A stretch of 64,000 bases of DNA from Pseudomonas sp. Irchel s3b2 (GTDB taxonomy: Bacteria; Pseudomonadota; Gammaproteobacteria; Pseudomonadales; Pseudomonadaceae), in assembly GCF_900187445.1 (NCBI RefSeq), contig NZ_FYEB01000018.1, positions 1 through 64,000 on the forward strand, written 5' to 3'. Position 1 is the first letter of the stretch. Every line of letters begins with the position of its first letter. A program made the position numbers and the translations under genes. Below the pieces are notes generated by a model. That model did not search any database and was not told the DNA's origin. It was given only the letters and a program-made list of their open reading frames with translations. This document shows positions 8,181 through 16,545 of the stretch, in pieces.

Positions 8181-8993
8181 TCAGCTGACCCGCGCTTTAC
8201 GTACGCCGTCAGACAAGGCTGCGCACAGGCTGAGTACACCCTCCACAGCCTGATCCGGCGTCGAGGCATTGGCGATGTGATCGATCAGTGCCGACCCCAC
8301 CACCACACCGTCAGCCAGACGCGCGATGGATGCTGCCTGCTCCGGTGTACGAATACCAAAACCGATGCTGATCGGCAGATCGGTATGGCGACGCAGACGG
8401 GTGACGGCTTCTTCGACATGTTCCAGAGTCGCCGCGCCCGCACCGGTCACACCCGCCACCGACACGTAGTAAACAAAGCCGGAACTGCCGTTCAATACAG
8501 TCGGCAAGCGCACGTCATCAGTCGTCGGAGTGGTCAGACGGATGAAGTCCAGCCCCGCCGCCTGTGCCGGGTCGCACAGCTCGGCGTTATGCTCCGGCGG
8601 CATGTCGACCACGATCAGGCCATCGACACCGGCCTCTTTGGCTTCAGCGATGAAGCGAGGTACGCCGTACATGTGAATCGGGTTGAAGTAACCCATCAGC
8701 ACCAACGGCGTCTCGTTATTGCCTTCGCGGAACTCGCGAACCATTTGCAGGGTTTTCGCCAGGTTCTGTTTGGCGCCCAAGGCACGAATGTTGGCCAGTT
8801 GAATCGCCGGGCCATCAGCCATTGGATCGGTGAAGGGCATGCCCAACTCGATCACGTCGGCACCTGCTCCCGGCAAGCCTTTGAGGATCGCCAGAGACGT
8901 GTCGTAATTCGGGTCGCCGGCGGTCACGAAGGTCACCAGGGCGGCGCGGTTCTGTTCCTTGAGTTCGGCAAAACGCGTTTGCAGGCGGCTCAT
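8181..8993 (-). CDS. trpA: Tryptophan synthase alpha chain
   Basis: 270 residues. TIM-barrel subunit that cleaves indole-3-glycerol phosphate to indole and glyceraldehyde 3-phosphate. Catalytic E49 (VIEL) and D60 (GMPFTDPMAD) are present, as is the phosphate-binding GFGIRTPEQA near the C terminus. The start ATG at 8993 overlaps the trpB stop in a TGATG arrangement, so the subunits are co-translated. A longer frame upstream would run into trpB and is not used. Confidence 0.97.
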   Translation of the reverse strand: MSRLQTRFAELKEQNRAALVTFVTAGDPNYDTSLAILKGLPGAGADVIELGMPFTDPMADGPAIQLANIRALGAKQNLAKTLQMVREFREGNNETPLVLMGYFNPIHMYGVPRFIAEAKEAGVDGLIVVDMPPEHNAELCDPAQAAGLDFIRLTTPTTDDVRLPTVLNGSSGFVYYVSVAGVTGAGAATLEHVEEAVTRLRRHTDLPISIGFGIRTPEQAASIARLADGVVVGSALIDHIANASTPDQAVEGVLSLCAALSDGVRKARVS

Positions 8994-10228
8994 CAGTGTT
9001 TCTCCTGCTTGGATTGCTCTTGTTGAGAGTGTTCCATGTGGTGCATCACGGTCTGCATGTCTTTGTCGCCACGGCCGGACAGATTGACCACCATCAGGTG
9101 ATCTTTCGGCAACGTCGGTGCGCGTTTGAACACTTCGGCCAGGGCATGGGCGCTTTCCAGCGCAGGAATAATCCCTTCCAGACGACAGCATTTGTGGAAC
9201 GCGTCGAGGGCTTCATCGTCGGTCACCGAGGTGTACTGGACGCGGCCGATATCATGTAACCAGGCGTGTTCCGGGCCGATGCCTGGATAGTCGAGGCCGG
9301 CGGAAATCGAGTGGGCGTCGATGATCTGGCCGTCGTCGTCCTGCAACAGGAAAGTACGGTTGCCGTGCAGAACACCCGGTACGCCGCCGTTCAGGCTGGC
9401 CGCATGCTTACCGGTTTCGATGCCGTAACCGGCGGCTTCGACGCCGATGATCTCGACGCTCTTGTCATCGAGAAACGGGTGGAACAGGCCCATGGCATTG
9501 GAACCACCACCGATGCACGCCACCAGGCTGTCTGGTAGACGGCCTTCCTGGGCTTGCAACTGCTCACGGGTTTCCTTGCCGATCACAGCCTGGAAGTCGC
9601 GAACCATGGCAGGGTACGGGTGCGGACCGGCGACGGTGCCGATCAGGTAGAAAGTGCTGTCGACGTTGGTCACCCAGTCACGCAGGGCTTCGTTCATCGC
9701 GTCTTTAAGGGTACCGGTACCGGCGACCACCGGGATCACTTCGGCGCCCAGCAGCTTCATGCGAAACACGTTGGCTTGCTGACGTTCGATGTCGGTGGTG
9801 CCCATGTAGATCACGCAATCGAGACCGAAACGCGCGGCCACGGTGGCGGTCGCCACGCCGTGCATGCCAGCGCCGGTCTCAGCGATGATGCGTTTCTTGC
9901 CCATGCGCCGCGCCAGCAGGATCTGGCCGATGCAGTTGTTGATCTTGTGCGCGCCAGTGTGGTTCAGCTCTTCGCGCTTGAGGTAAATCTTCGCGCCGCC
10001 ACAGAACTCAGTAAGACGCTCGGCGAAATACAGCGGGCTTGGACGTCCGACGTAATCTCGCTGGAAGTAGGCCAATTCTTCTTTGAACGCCGGATCTTCC
10101 TTGGCCGCTTCGTATTCACGGGCCAGATCGAGGATCAACGGCATCAGGGTTTCGGCGACGTAACGGCCACCGAACGCGCCGAACAGGCCGTTGGCGTCAG
10201 GGCCGTTGCGCAGATTAGTCTGGGTCAT
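8993..10228 (-). CDS. trpB: Tryptophan synthase beta chain
   Basis: 411 residues from ATG 10228. PLP enzyme that condenses indole with serine. The PLP lysine is K95 in HTGAHKINN; the glycine-rich phosphate loop GGGSNAMG is also present. The C-terminal tail is slightly longer and Gln/Lys-rich compared with typical homologues. Divergent from trpI across a 112-base gap. In Pseudomonas TrpI activates trpBA in response to indoleglycerol phosphate, and that gap is the expected binding region. Confidence 0.97.
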   Translation of the reverse strand: MTQTNLRNGPDANGLFGAFGGRYVAETLMPLILDLAREYEAAKEDPAFKEELAYFQRDYVGRPSPLYFAERLTEFCGGAKIYLKREELNHTGAHKINNCIGQILLARRMGKKRIIAETGAGMHGVATATVAARFGLDCVIYMGTTDIERQQANVFRMKLLGAEVIPVVAGTGTLKDAMNEALRDWVTNVDSTFYLIGTVAGPHPYPAMVRDFQAVIGKETREQLQAQEGRLPDSLVACIGGGSNAMGLFHPFLDDKSVEIIGVEAAGYGIETGKHAASLNGGVPGVLHGNRTFLLQDDDGQIIDAHSISAGLDYPGIGPEHAWLHDIGRVQYTSVTDDEALDAFHKCCRLEGIIPALESAHALAEVFKRAPTLPKDHLMVVNLSGRGDKDMQTVMHHMEHSQQEQSKQEKH

Positions 10229-10340
10229 GGGGCGCTCCAGTTGTATTCGAGAGGTGACGATGGGGTTCACTCTACCCCTGACATCCGGCACTGAAAACCG
10301 ATAAGATCGCCGAAACCTGTCAGGAAAACTCACAGATCCC
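10229..10340. promoter_or_regulatory. trpB-trpI divergent control region
   Basis: 112-base gap between divergently read trpB and trpI. The established Pseudomonas arrangement places the trpBA promoter, the trpI promoter and TrpI binding sites here. I did not resolve the individual sites from sequence. Confidence 0.6.
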
Positions 10341-11234
10341 ATGAGCCACGACCTTCCGCCGCTGAACGCCCTTCGCGCCTTCGAAGCCACTGCCCGCCTC
10401 AACAGCGTCAGTCAGGCCGCCGAACAGCTACACGTCACTCATGGGGCGGTCAGCCGGCAACTCAAGGTACTGGAAGAACACCTCGGCGTGAGTCTGTTCA
10501 TCAAGGATGGACGCGGCCTGAAACTCACAGATGCCGGCGTTCGTTTGCGCGATGTCAGCGGTGAAGCCTTCGAGCGATTACGCAGCGTTTGCGCCGAATT
10601 GACCCAAAGCACCGCCGATGCGCCATTCGTGCTCGGCTGCTCGGGTAGCTTGCTGGCGCGCTGGTTCATTCCGCGTTTGGGGCGGCTCAATGCGGACCTG
10701 CCAGATTTGCGTTTGCACCTGTCGGCTGGCGAAGGCGATCTCGATCCACGGCGGCCCGGCCTGGATGCTTTGCTGGTGTTTGCCGAGCCGCCATGGCCGG
10801 CGGATATGCAGGTCTACGAATTGGCCAGCGAACGCATCGGCCCGGTCATGAGCCCACGATTCGTCGGCTGCGAAAGGCTGCAGAATGCACCAGCTCACGC
10901 GCTGCTGACCGAACCCTTGCTGCACACCACCTCACGTCCGCAAGCCTGGCCGAGCTGGGCACAGCAAAGCGGTCTCGACGCCAAGGCGCTGAAGTATGGT
11001 CAAGGGTTCGAGCATTTGTATTACTTGCTGGAGGCGGCAGTGGCCGGGCTGGGTGTGGCCATCGCGCCCGAGCCACTGGTGGCCGAGGATTTGAAGGCCG
11101 GTCGCCTGGTTGCGCCATGGGGTTTCTGTGAAACCCCGGCGCAACTGGCGTTGTGGCTACCCAAGCGCGCCGCGGACGGGCGCGCTCGGCAATTGGCGCA
11201 ATGGCTTAAAAACGAACTGCGCCAGACACCTTAA
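10341..11234 (+). CDS. trpI: LysR-type activator of tryptophan synthase
   Basis: 297 residues. An N-terminal winged helix-turn-helix (PPLNALRAFEATARLNSVSQ, then AVSRQLKVLEEHLGVSLF) is followed by a LysR substrate-binding domain. Position directly divergent from trpBA and the sequence type match TrpI, which binds indoleglycerol phosphate and activates trpBA. The 3' end overlaps the convergent DUF883 gene by 4 bases. Confidence 0.93.
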   Translation: MSHDLPPLNALRAFEATARLNSVSQAAEQLHVTHGAVSRQLKVLEEHLGVSLFIKDGRGLKLTDAGVRLRDVSGEAFERLRSVCAELTQSTADAPFVLGCSGSLLARWFIPRLGRLNADLPDLRLHLSAGEGDLDPRRPGLDALLVFAEPPWPADMQVYELASERIGPVMSPRFVGCERLQNAPAHALLTEPLLHTTSRPQAWPSWAQQSGLDAKALKYGQGFEHLYYLLEAAVAGLGVAIAPEPLVAEDLKAGRLVAPWGFCETPAQLALWLPKRAADGRARQLAQWLKNELRQTP

Positions 11235-11557
11235 TTACCGCGCTTGCACAGCAGGTAAGCTGCCAGAAGACCCAGCGCACCGACTGCGACGCCGGCTGTA
11301 GTCCAAGGGTGTTCCTGGGCGTAGTCGCGAGTCGCGATCCCGGTTTCACGGGTTTTGACCTTGACCTCTTCATAGGCATCGGAGAGCAGATGACGCGAAT
11401 GTTTCAGCGCGTTTTCGGCGTTGATTTTCAGCGTTTTAAGCGTTTTACGCGACTCGTCCGAGGCGTCGTCCTTCAGGCTTTCCAACGATTTCAGCAGACT
11501 CTCGATCTCGGCTTCCATGCTTTGCAATGAGGCTTTGCGTAACGAGGTATTGGCCAT
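11231..11557 (-). CDS. DUF883 family protein (ElaB/YqjD-like)
   Basis: 108 residues: a long charged amphipathic helix, then a C-terminal transmembrane helix (PWTTAGVAVGALGLLAAYLL) and a short basic end. ElaB/YqjD homologues in E. coli are inner-membrane-anchored, stationary-phase proteins that associate with ribosomes. That role is known only for the relatives; here only the architecture is seen. Convergent with trpI, overlapping by 4 bases. Confidence 0.88.
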   Translation of the reverse strand: MANTSLRKASLQSMEAEIESLLKSLESLKDDASDESRKTLKTLKINAENALKHSRHLLSDAYEEVKVKTRETGIATRDYAQEHPWTTAGVAVGALGLLAAYLLCKRGN

Positions 11558-11678
11558 GGTGGCTCTCCTGCATTGTTTGAGTTGCGTGTGTTGGTTGGGA
11601 CTTCAGGGGTTCGAGAAAGTGCAGTAAATCTGAACTTCCATCTGGATTGGTCGACAGAAGAAATAAGAAAAATCACTG

Positions 11679-11685
11679 CTAGGCT
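11679..11685 (+). promoter_or_regulatory. Possible stationary-phase -10 element for dodecin
   Basis: CTAGGCT about 30 bases before the dodecin start is similar to the CTATACT extended -10 favoured by RpoS, with two mismatches. Weak on its own. Confidence 0.3.
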
Positions 11686-11711
11686 GTATTTCACACCCTT
11701 AGGAGAACGCC

Positions 11712-11927
11712 ATGACTGACCATCACACCTACAAGAAAGTCGAGCTGGTTGGCTCATCCACCACCAGCATTGAAGACGCCATCAATAATGCCCTGGCCGA
11801 AGCCAACAAAAGCCTGAAGTACATGGAATGGTTTGAAGTGACCGAAACCCGTGGGCACATCAAGGACGGCAAAGCGGCACACTTCCAGGTGACGCTCAAA
11901 GTCGGATTCCGGATTGCCAGTAGCTGA
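11712..11927 (+). CDS. Dodecin family flavin-binding protein
   Basis: 71 residues, the normal dodecin size, with the KKVELVGSS start, the IEDAINNALAEA helix and the LKYMEWFEVTETRGHI strand whose tryptophan stacks on flavin in known dodecins. Dodecins form hollow dodecamers that store or buffer FMN/riboflavin or related ligands. TTAGGAG precedes the start by 6 bases. Single-gene unit. Confidence 0.92.
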   Translation: MTDHHTYKKVELVGSSTTSIEDAINNALAEANKSLKYMEWFEVTETRGHIKDGKAAHFQVTLKVGFRIASS

Positions 11928-11950
11928 GCTTAAGCTAGTCTTCTGAACTT

Positions 11951-12010
11951 GCGCGCCGGCCGAATGCCATAGGGAATGGCAAAGCGCTACGCGGTGAGTG
12001 CGTCCGGCCG
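11951..12010 (+). other. Hairpins in the leader of the first DUF1161 gene
   Basis: TGCCAT-aggga-ATGGCA (11965-11981) is a perfect 6-base-pair hairpin with AGGGA in the loop. It lies between two CCGGCCG blocks that can pair with each other. The hairpin is about 75 bases upstream of the start codon. The exposed ANGGA loop is the shape recognised by RsmA/CsrA, but binding is only inferred. Confidence 0.35.
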
Positions 12011-12057
12011 ATAGCTGGATGCCCTCCCCCTATTGATCCGACCAGGGAGTGCAACCC

Positions 12058-12282
12058 ATGAAGAAGTTTATTTTGGCGCTAGGTCTGTTGAGCCTTGCGG
12101 GAACAGCCTTTGCCCAAGGCAAGTCGTGTGATGAGCTTAAAGCCGAAATCGCAGCGAAACTGGATGCCAAGGGTATTGCCAATTACACACTGGAGATCAT
12201 CGACAAAGGCGCTGCAGCTGACGGAAAAGTCGTCGGCACCTGTGAAAAAGGCTCCAGGCAAATCATCTACAAGCAGGGCTGA
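12058..12282 (+). CDS. DUF1161 family secreted small protein, copy 1
   Basis: 74 residues from ATG 12058. Signal peptide (FILALGLLSLAGTAFA), then the compact mature domain GKSCDELKAEIAAKLDAKGI...VVGTCEKGSRQIIY with two cysteines likely to form a disulfide. DUF1161 has no established function. A diverged paralogue lies 1.9 kb downstream. CAGGGAG precedes the start. A terminator follows closely. Confidence 0.85.
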   Translation: MKKFILALGLLSLAGTAFAQGKSCDELKAEIAAKLDAKGIANYTLEIIDKGAAADGKVVGTCEKGSRQIIYKQG

Positions 12283-12296
12283 CCGCCCTCGAAAAT

Positions 12297-12327
12297 GAAA
12301 AGCCGACGCAATGGCGTCGGCTTTTTT
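12297..12327. terminator. Bidirectional terminator between DUF1161 copy 1 and LLM oxidoreductase
   Basis: AAAAGCCGACGC / GCGTCGGCTTTTTT stem-loop between convergent genes, with A and T runs on either side, so it can serve both strands. Confidence 0.9.
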
Positions 12328-12345
12328 GTGGGTGCGGTTTGCGTT

Positions 12346-13347
12346 TCAGCCCTTCATGACCTGCGCCAGCAACTCATAGGAGTGCAGGCGATCGGCATGT
12401 TCGTACAGGTCACAGGTAAAAATCAGCTCATCGGCCTGAGTCTGTTCGATCAGCACTTCCAGCTTGGCGCGAATCTTCTGTGGGCTGCCGACCATGGCCA
12501 GGCCAAGGAAATCACCGACCGCTTCTTTCTCATGGGGCAGCCACAGGCCGTCCATGGTCTTCACTGGCGGGCGTTGCACCAGGCTCTGGCCACGCATCAA
12601 CGCGAGAATCCGCTGATAGACCGAAGTGGCCAGGTAATCAGCCTGCTCATCGGTGTCCGCGGCCACCAGTGGCACGCCGAGCATCACATAAGGCTTATCC
12701 AAAACCGCGGAAGGCTTGAAGTGGTTGCGGTAAACGCGAATCGCCTCATGCATGAAGCGCGGTGCGAAATGTGAGGCGAAGGCGTAGGGCAAACCGCGCT
12801 CACCGGCCAGTTGGGCACTGAACAGGCTCGAACCCAGTAACCAGATCGGGACGTTGGTGCCGGTACCCGGCATGGCAATGATCCGCTGGTCCGGCGTGCG
12901 TGGACCGAGGTAGCGCATCAGTTCGGCCACGTCTTCCGGGAAGTCGTCGGCACTGCCGGAGCGCTCACGACGCAAGGCGCGGGCGGTCATCTGATCGGAG
13001 CCGGGGGCGCGCCCCAGGCCCAGGTCGATCCGCCCCGGGTACAGACTTTCAAGGGTGCCGAACTGCTCGGCGATCACCAGTGGCGCGTGATTGGGCAACA
13101 TCACGCCACCCGAACCGACACGAATGGTCGAAGTGCCGCCAGCCAAATAGCCCAGCAGGACCGAGGTCGCCGAACTGGCGATCCCGTCCATGTTGTGGTG
13201 CTCGGCAACCCAGAAGCGGTTGTAGCCGAATTTTTCGACGTGCTGCGCCAGATCCAGGGAATTGTGCAGGGACTGGGCCGCACTGCCGTTCTCCCGAACG
13301 GGCACTAGATCGAGGGTCGAAAACTTGATATCAGACAGTCGTTTCAT
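12346..13347 (-). CDS. LLM class flavin-dependent oxidoreductase
   Basis: 333 residues of the bacterial luciferase-like TIM-barrel family (MsnO8/YhbW-type). Visible markers: the SDIKFSTLDLVPVRE start, RFWVAEHHNMDGIASSATSVLLG, and VGSGGVMLPNHAPLVIAEQFGTL (in separate parts of the N-terminal half). Family members use reduced FMN and oxygen for mono-oxygenation, or F420/FMN for other redox steps; the substrate here is unknown. No flavin reductase is adjacent. Confidence 0.88.
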   Translation of the reverse strand: MKRLSDIKFSTLDLVPVRENGSAAQSLHNSLDLAQHVEKFGYNRFWVAEHHNMDGIASSATSVLLGYLAGGTSTIRVGSGGVMLPNHAPLVIAEQFGTLESLYPGRIDLGLGRAPGSDQMTARALRRERSGSADDFPEDVAELMRYLGPRTPDQRIIAMPGTGTNVPIWLLGSSLFSAQLAGERGLPYAFASHFAPRFMHEAIRVYRNHFKPSAVLDKPYVMLGVPLVAADTDEQADYLATSVYQRILALMRGQSLVQRPPVKTMDGLWLPHEKEAVGDFLGLAMVGSPQKIRAKLEVLIEQTQADELIFTCDLYEHADRLHSYELLAQVMKG

Positions 13348-13513
13348 AAACCTGCTTCTCCAATGGGTAAGCAGGTTTTTTCACGAACGAAAACCTGCCG
13401 AGTCTATAAGCGTGTTCTCTGCAATGAGGGCATATACCCGAGTTTCAATAGAAGACACCAAATTCCTACACAATTAGAGGACTGATCGGATGAGGTGAAC
13501 TTTGCCTGACGGT

Positions 13514-13520
13514 CTATCCT
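13514..13520 (+). promoter_or_regulatory. Possible stationary-phase -10 element for the OsmC gene
   Basis: CTATCCT, one mismatch from the RpoS-preferred CTATACT, 65 bases before the ATG. OsmC genes are commonly RpoS-dependent, which fits, but the site is unproven. Confidence 0.4.
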
Positions 13521-13585
13521 CAGAACCCTGGTAACCGAAAACCACGAAGGCGCGACGTTTCGCGCCGGATCTTGAGGAGGCAGAC

Positions 13586-14017
13586 ATGGCTATCACAAAG
13601 AAAGCATCGGCTCATTGGGAAGGTGATCTGAAAACCGGTATCGGCTCGATTTCCACCGAAACCGGTGTCCTTAGAGAAGCGCCCTACGGCTTCAAGGCCC
13701 GTTTCGAAGGGGGTAAAGGCACCAATCCGGAAGAGCTGATCGGCGCGGCTCACGCGGGCTGTTTCTCCATGGCGTTTTCAATGATTCTCGGCGAGGCCAA
13801 CCTTAAGGCTGACAGTATCGACACCAATGCCGAAGTCACCTTGGACCAGGTAGACGGTGGCTTTGCAATCACAGCGGTAAAACTGATTCTCAAGGCGAAA
13901 ATCCCCGGCGCGACCCAAGCGCAATTCGAGGAACTGAGCAACAAGGCCAAAGAAGGCTGCCCGGTGTCCAAAGTGCTGAATGCGAAAATCAGCCTGGATG
14001 CGACGTTGGTCAGCTGA
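13586..14017 (+). CDS. osmC: OsmC family peroxiredoxin
   Basis: 143 residues, full length. Both catalytic cysteines are present: C59 in AAHAGCFSMAF and C125 in KEGCPVSKVL. The family reduces organic hydroperoxides with a two-Cys mechanism, and OsmC itself is induced by osmotic stress and stationary phase. TTGAGGAGG precedes the ATG by about 7 bases. Single-gene unit. Confidence 0.93.
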   Translation: MAITKKASAHWEGDLKTGIGSISTETGVLREAPYGFKARFEGGKGTNPEELIGAAHAGCFSMAFSMILGEANLKADSIDTNAEVTLDQVDGGFAITAVKLILKAKIPGATQAQFEELSNKAKEGCPVSKVLNAKISLDATLVS

Positions 14018-14043
14018 TAATGGGTTGATACGTTAGCGGGTAA

Positions 14044-14092
14044 AAGATCGCAGCCTTCGCGGGCTCCCTTCCGCAGGTTGCGGTCTTTTTTT
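14044..14092 (+). terminator. Probable terminator after the OsmC gene
   Basis: Imperfect long stem (GATCGCAGCC with GGTTGCGGTC, using G-T pairs) followed by TTTTTTT. Looks like a terminator with a long loop. Confidence 0.55.
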
Positions 14093-14188
14093 GCCCTGAA
14101 ACATAACCTGACAGACAAAATTGTGGTCGAATAAATGACAGCAGCTTCAGCGCATCACCATGCGCGCTGCCTCAAGGGAGCTTCAACC

Positions 14189-14422
14189 ATGAAACGTTTT
14201 GCCTTGGCAGTTATCTGTTGCACGCTGGCCACATCGGCCCTCGCGGCACCGAAATCCTGTGAGGAACTCAAGGCCGAGATCGAAGCCAAGATCCAGGCCA
14301 ATAACGTCACGTCCTACACCCTGGAAATCGTCACCAATGACGAAGTGCACGATCAGAACATGGTCGTCGGCTCATGCGAAGGCGGCACCAAGAAAATCAT
14401 CTACCAAAAAAATGACCGCTGA
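14189..14422 (+). CDS. DUF1161 family secreted small protein, copy 2
   Basis: 77 residues from ATG 14189 (AAGGGAG upstream); an in-frame start at 14135 would hide the signal peptide. Signal peptide ends near SALA. The mature part KSCEELKAEIEAKIQANNV...VVGSCEGGTKKIIYQ aligns along its whole length with copy 1 at 12058, including both cysteines. Function unknown. The pair flanks the LLM and OsmC genes. Confidence 0.85.
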   Translation: MKRFALAVICCTLATSALAAPKSCEELKAEIEAKIQANNVTSYTLEIVTNDEVHDQNMVVGSCEGGTKKIIYQKNDR

Positions 14423-14428
14423 TCTGCC

Positions 14429-14848
14429 TCACATAACGCAGTTGGCCAATCGATCTTCAGCAACGATTTCCCGCTTGGCGTTGTACAGCCGGGCGCTGGG
14501 GGTGAACGCTATAGAACGCGCTTCCAGCAGATAACGCTGTCCGGCCTCGAAATGGTCGTAGTTGATGGTCAAGTAGCAAAGTCGCTCCAGCGGAGCACTC
14601 ATCAATCCCGAACCACCACCCATCACTTCAAAATCGAAACGGACTCTCAGCTCATGGCTACCCGGGGTGACCTGGAAGTAACGCCCATCGCTCAGCCGCT
14701 GGTTATCCAGCCGATCGGCCATCAGCAATTTACCGCCAGGGCTTGGTGTAGCGAAGTCGACCCAGGCCATCTGCGGATCGACCGCCGGCAACGGACTCGC
14801 GCAACCGGCAAAGGCGCCAGCAGCGAGTAACAGCAACAACCTGCGCAT
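14429..14848 (-). CDS. Putative lipoprotein, paralogue A
   Basis: 139 residues with a lipobox ending AGAFAGC (Cys 16), so likely lipid-anchored. The mature protein is beta-rich, with RYFQVTPGSHELRVRFDFEV and FEAGQRYLLEARSI blocks shared with the next gene. No named family was recognised with certainty. The shared SHELxVRY and AGQRYxLxA motifs resemble small PEGA-like surface domains. Confidence 0.75.
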   Translation of the reverse strand: MRRLLLLLAAGAFAGCASPLPAVDPQMAWVDFATPSPGGKLLMADRLDNQRLSDGRYFQVTPGSHELRVRFDFEVMGGGSGLMSAPLERLCYLTINYDHFEAGQRYLLEARSIAFTPSARLYNAKREIVAEDRLANCVM

Positions 14849-14888
14849 GATGAATATCCCAAGGACGGGTCATTCAGCATAGCGCTGA

Positions 14889-15305
14889 TCAGGTGCGCTG
14901 GCAGCCTGCCGGTGTGCCCTGCCCAATCACTTTGCGCTGTTGATCATAGAGCTTGGCCCACGGCCGAAAGCCGATATTCCCCGCTTGCAGCTGATACCGC
15001 TGACCGGCGTTGAAGTCCTTGAATTTCACATTCAACTGACAGTCGCGCCATAGTGGCTCGGCGTCGGGGCCAATGTTGGTCGGCTGGACAGCAAACAAGT
15101 AGCGAACTGTCAGCTCATGGCTACCGGGCTGCACCTCGAAGTAACGCTTGTCGATGGAAGCCTTGTCATCGACTTCTACCGCTTGCAGCGCGGTGTCTTC
15201 CTGCCGTGAATCCAGATCGATCCATGCCTGCGAAGGATCAGGGGTGGGCAATCCAGCACAACCGGCCAGCATCAGCAGGCCTCCCGTCAGCATCAACTTG
15301 CGCAT
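14889..15305 (-). CDS. Putative lipoprotein, paralogue B
   Basis: 138 residues from ATG 15305, chosen because it puts the signal and the lipobox LMLAGC at the N terminus; a longer frame from 15446 overlaps the divergent metallopeptidase. KRYFEVQPGSHELTVRYLF and FNAGQRYQLQAGNIGF align with paralogue A, and both end in a Cys-containing tail. The pair arose by tandem duplication. Function unknown. Confidence 0.77.
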   Translation of the reverse strand: MRKLMLTGGLLMLAGCAGLPTPDPSQAWIDLDSRQEDTALQAVEVDDKASIDKRYFEVQPGSHELTVRYLFAVQPTNIGPDAEPLWRDCQLNVKFKDFNAGQRYQLQAGNIGFRPWAKLYDQQRKVIGQGTPAGCQRT

Positions 15306-15363
15306 AGCGGAGCTCCAATAGGCGGGATAGTCTTGCGGGCAGACTTTCCAGGGATGATTCATT

Positions 15364-16455
15364 TTGATCAGGCCGCGTCCAAGCCTCGGGTTACTTGATC
15401 GCGTTTTACGCATTTTGTTTCCGGGTGTGTTTCTTTTGTTGCTCAATGGCTGCGCCAGCGTCAGCTATTACGGCCAATTGGCCAGTGGTCAGCTGCAGTT
15501 GTTGCGGGCACGGGAGCCGGTTTCCAGTGTGATTGCCGATCGCGGCCGCGATCAGCAATTGCGCGCGCATCTGGCCCAATCACAAAAGGCCCGAACATTC
15601 GCCAGCCAACGTCTGCACCTGCCGGACAACCAGAGCTACCGCCTGTACGCCGACATCGGCCGACCGTTTGTAGTCTGGAACGTCTTTGCCACGCCGGAGT
15701 TTTCGCTGAAGCCACAGAGCCATTGCTTCCCCGTCGCCGGCTGCGTCGCCTATCGCGGGTATTACAGCCAGAGCGCTGCCCGCGGTGAGGCCGCGTTGCA
15801 ACGATTGCAAGGTATGGACGTGTCAATTGGCGGCGTCGAGGCCTATTCGACGCTCGGTTGGTTCAACGACCCGATCATGAGCTCGATGATGGGTTGGGGC
15901 GACGAACGGTTGGCGACGCTGATTTTTCACGAACTCGCCCATCAACGTTTTTATGTGAAAGACGACACCGAGTTCAACGAGTCCTTCGCCACCTTCGTCG
16001 AGCAGGAAGGCACTCGGCAATGGCGTGCATTCCGAGGCATGCCACCGGACAACGGAGCTTTGGAGCAGCAACGCGATCAGTTCATCCAATTGGTTCTGGA
16101 CGCCCGCAAGAGGCTGGAACGGCTTTACGCCCTGCCACTGCCTGCCGAGCAAATGCGCGAGCGGAAAGCGGCAGAGTTCGAACAATTGCGCCGTGAATAC
16201 CGCACGCTACGCGACAGCCAATGGGCTGGGAACAAACGCTACGATGCCTGGATCAACACCCCGATGAACAATGCTCGACTGCTCCCGTTTGGTTTGTATG
16301 ACCAGTGGGTGCCGGCGTTTGCCGCGTTGTTCGGGCAGGTCGATGGGGATTGGGTGAGGTTTTATGCGGCGGTGGAGAGGTTGGGCGCGTTGCCGGTTGA
16401 GGATCGTAAGGCGGCGTTGAAGGTGTTGGCGGGATCAAAGAGCCCTGGCGGCTGA
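15364..16455 (+). CDS. Lipoprotein metallopeptidase (putative aminopeptidase, PF10023-like)
   Basis: 363 residues if the TTG at 15364 is used; no in-frame ATG precedes the signal peptide, so a rare start is likely. Hydrophobic signal followed by LLLNGC lipobox. The zinc motif HELAHQ is at residues 189-193, followed about 15 residues later by FNESFATFVE, which supplies the third ligand in gluzincin-type enzymes. Family PF10023 is annotated as predicted aminopeptidase. It is divergent from the lipoprotein pair, so the three could share a promoter region. Confidence 0.8.
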   Translation: MIRPRPSLGLLDRVLRILFPGVFLLLLNGCASVSYYGQLASGQLQLLRAREPVSSVIADRGRDQQLRAHLAQSQKARTFASQRLHLPDNQSYRLYADIGRPFVVWNVFATPEFSLKPQSHCFPVAGCVAYRGYYSQSAARGEAALQRLQGMDVSIGGVEAYSTLGWFNDPIMSSMMGWGDERLATLIFHELAHQRFYVKDDTEFNESFATFVEQEGTRQWRAFRGMPPDNGALEQQRDQFIQLVLDARKRLERLYALPLPAEQMRERKAAEFEQLRREYRTLRDSQWAGNKRYDAWINTPMNNARLLPFGLYDQWVPAFAALFGQVDGDWVRFYAAVERLGALPVEDRKAALKVLAGSKSPGG

Positions 16456-16463
16456 GCGGGCCT

Positions 16464-16533
16464 CTTCGCGGGCAAGCCTCGCTCCTACAGATGATCGAAG
16501 CCCCCCTGTAGGAGCGAGGCTTGCCCGCGAAGG
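16464..16533. repeat. REPIN, left of RAYT
   Basis: Inverted pair of the TGTAGGAGCGAGGCTTGCCC REP with a ~17-base spacer. It lies immediately downstream of the RAYT stop codon. Confidence 0.92.
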
Positions 16534-16545
16534 CGTCTTTGAATG

